A stretch of 64,000 bases of DNA, taken from positions 1,936,501 through 2,000,500 of the forward strand of contig NZ_CP128595.1 of the NCBI RefSeq assembly GCF_030444335.1, in the 5' to 3' direction. The position numbers were made by a program, and so were the translations under genes. The notes under the pieces were generated by a model. The model saw only the letters and a program-made list of their open reading frames with translations, was not told the origin of the DNA and made no database searches. Positions 62,773-64,000 of the stretch are shown piece after piece. The stretch's first letter is position 1. The number at the start of each line of letters is the position of its first letter. This DNA comes from Polaribacter huanghezhanensis. GTDB lineage: Bacteria; Bacteroidota; Bacteroidia; Flavobacteriales; Flavobacteriaceae.

Positions 62773-63450
62773 CTAAAGTGTAAAAATAGTTACCAAAATA
62801 CCTAGTAAAACAGCAATAAACTTCTGTAGATTAAATTTGTGGTTTTCAGAGCTTTCAAACAATATGATGGTTGAGATATGTAAAAATACTCCAATTATTA
62901 ATGCGGTAATTTCTGTATGATATTTTGAAAAGAATCCTATGTTATCCGCAGCAAAAATACCTAAAGGACTCATCAAAGAAAAAAGTGCTAAACAGATAAA
63001 TATTGTTGTTTTTGAACTTTTTGAACGTATAAAAAAAGTGGTTAATACGATGGCAATCGGAATTTTATGTACTACAATTGCCCATAATAAATTTACATCT
63101 TCTGAATGGATCGGAATTCCTTCAGAAAAAGCATGAATACATAGGCTGATAAAAAGGAGTAACGGAAATTTAGTGTCATGAGAATGTACGTGAATATGTC
63201 CGTGTTCTGCACCTTTAGAAAACGATTCTAAAACGGACTGAATTATGATTCCTGCTAAAATAAAAATACCAATTCTTTTTGTATCCGTTGTTTCAATAAA
63301 AACTTCTGGCATTAAATGTAAAATAGTAACAGACAGTAGATAAGCACCACTAAAAGATAATAATAAGCGTGTAATTTTGTTTGATGGTTTAAAAAGTAAA
63401 ACAACCAATGAGCCAAATAAAACCGAAAAAATTAACAATACATAACTCAT
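62773..63450 (-). CDS. ZIP family metal transporter
   Basis: A 225-residue inner-membrane protein with about eight helices and a His-rich loop (EHGHIHVHSHDTKF, about residues 82-95). The metal-binding helices contain HAFSEGIPIHSE and VHKIPIAIVL, where the conserved His and Glu of ZIP transporters stand. It likely imports zinc or a similar divalent metal. It shares one base with the upstream methyltransferase gene (TAATG), so the two are translationally coupled. Confidence 0.88.
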   Translation of the reverse strand: MSYVLLIFSVLFGSLVVLLFKPSNKITRLLLSFSGAYLLSVTILHLMPEVFIETTDTKRIGIFILAGIIIQSVLESFSKGAEHGHIHVHSHDTKFPLLLFISLCIHAFSEGIPIHSEDVNLLWAIVVHKIPIAIVLTTFFIRSKSSKTTIFICLALFSLMSPLGIFAADNIGFFSKYHTEITALIIGVFLHISTIILFESSENHKFNLQKFIAVLLGILVTIFTL

Positions 63451-64000
63451 TACGATACTACAAAAATTAATCTGTTAGACGTTTCTTTATCATATGCTGA
63501 TAAAGAATAATTACCAAAAATATGATTTATTTTTAATCCAGCCTTTTTAAAATAAGCAATAAATTTTTCTATATCTAAATATTTAACTCTTTCAAAATAA
63601 GAATGCTCCTCTCCATCAGCTGTAAATTTTATTTCTTTTATAATAAAACCATTCTCAATTTTTCTATGGATAAAAAAGTCGACTCCATCAATAGACTTTA
63701 CTTCATTTGCAACCAAATTCTTTTTTACATCAACAACATTTAAAAAATCGATGACTGCAATTCCATTTTCTTTCAATCCCTTTTTTATGTTTTCTAGCAC
63801 TTTAATATCTTCTTGATCATCTTCAAAATACCCAAAACTAGTAAACAAATTAAAAATAGCGTCGTACTTATTTTCAATCGGGCTTCTCATATCATGCACT
63901 TCAAAATTTAATCGTTCGTTTTCAAATGAAGTAGCATATTTAATATTGTTTTCAGACAAATCCGCTCCGGTTACTTTATAGCCTAAAGAATTTAAAAACA
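63450..64000 (-). CDS. Class I SAM-dependent methyltransferase (cut by the window end)
   Basis: The C-terminal part of a methyltransferase; the reading frame is open to the last base of the window, so the start is outside. The visible N-terminal part reads GYKVTGADLSENN, which follows motif I in class I enzymes (the D of motif II), then FEVHDMRSPIENKYDAIFNLFTSFGYFED and KGLKENGIAVIDFLNV. At least 183 residues are seen. No target is predictable. Co-transcribed with the ZIP gene that follows by overlap. Confidence 0.82.
   Translation of the reverse strand, partial: FLNSLGYKVTGADLSENNIKYATSFENERLNFEVHDMRSPIENKYDAIFNLFTSFGYFEDDQEDIKVLENIKKGLKENGIAVIDFLNVVDVKKNLVANEVKSIDGVDFFIHRKIENGFIIKEIKFTADGEEHSYFERVKYLDIEKFIAYFKKAGLKINHIFGNYSLSAYDKETSNRLIFVVS

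Overview
The window looks like a chromosomal segment of a low-GC marine member of the Flavobacteriaceae (Bacteroidota), in the general range of Polaribacter or Tenacibaculum. That placement is inferred from gene content and was not checked by any search. The supports are: promoters with the Bacteroidota -7 box TAnnTTTG; a PorV-type outer-membrane protein; a two-component system with a periplasmic propeller sensor and a LytTR regulator; a TonB receptor with a carboxypeptidase-like N-terminal domain; bacillithiol synthesis (BshB1); a ZapA, 6S-like RNA, RNase Y neighbourhood; fused FtcD; and many short palindromic repeats between genes. There are no rRNA genes, no CRISPR array and no intact insertion sequence. 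One tRNA gene (His) is present.

Layout. 1-7.3 kb: housekeeping genes (Gfo/Idh/MocA oxidoreductase, Pcm, DUF2147 protein, KdsC, Rossmann/DUF2520 protein, MATE exporter, a Cys/Met-metabolism PLP enzyme, BshB1). 7.3-7.65 kb: tRNA-His with its own promoter and terminator, then a partial copy of the tRNA 3' end with a second terminator. 7.65-15.4 kb: a serine/threonine dehydratase-like enzyme; an operon of sensor kinase, metallophosphoesterase and LytTR regulator; a lipoprotein whose promoter carries a two-turn direct repeat; and a polytopic membrane protein. 15.5-20.8 kb: UvrA, an ECF sigma factor with a 47-residue downstream gene, Nth, Bcp. 20.8-22.3 kb: a thioredoxin-like gene framed by nested inverted repeats, resembling a cassette. 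22.4-32.7 kb: TonB receptor, M23 peptidase, a coiled-coil/ZapA pair, 6S-like RNA, RNase Y, XerD, AroQ, a GNAT protein and FtcD.

32.8-51.9 kb is a single-strand, nearly gapless polysaccharide operon starting at a good promoter. It encodes an ABC exporter (Wzm/Wzt with a C-terminal binding domain), many glycosyltransferases, a complete CMP-sialic acid set (NeuA, NeuB, NeuC), a serine-acetyltransferase-like enzyme, an O-antigen ligase/polymerase, a PaaK/CapK-like adenylating enzyme and a WbaP-type initiating phosphoglycosyltransferase. I see no Wzx flippase. The simplest reading is an ABC-exported, lipid-linked, sialylated surface glycan (O-antigen-like).

51.9-64 kb returns to core genes: a DUF4105 protein with a PorV-like barrel, a YheT-type hydrolase, PssA, an operon KdsD-TatC-CMD protein-LptB, RecQ, an outer-membrane barrel protein, a ZIP metal transporter and a methyltransferase cut by the window end. 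KdsC, KdsD and LptB serve the same LPS envelope that the polysaccharide locus probably decorates.

The most interesting non-gene signals are the LytTR-like operator (14247-14279), the inverted-repeat-framed thioredoxin gene, the tRNA-His scar, the probable 6S-Flavo RNA, and a palindromic repeat family with a compensatory change and an interrupted copy.
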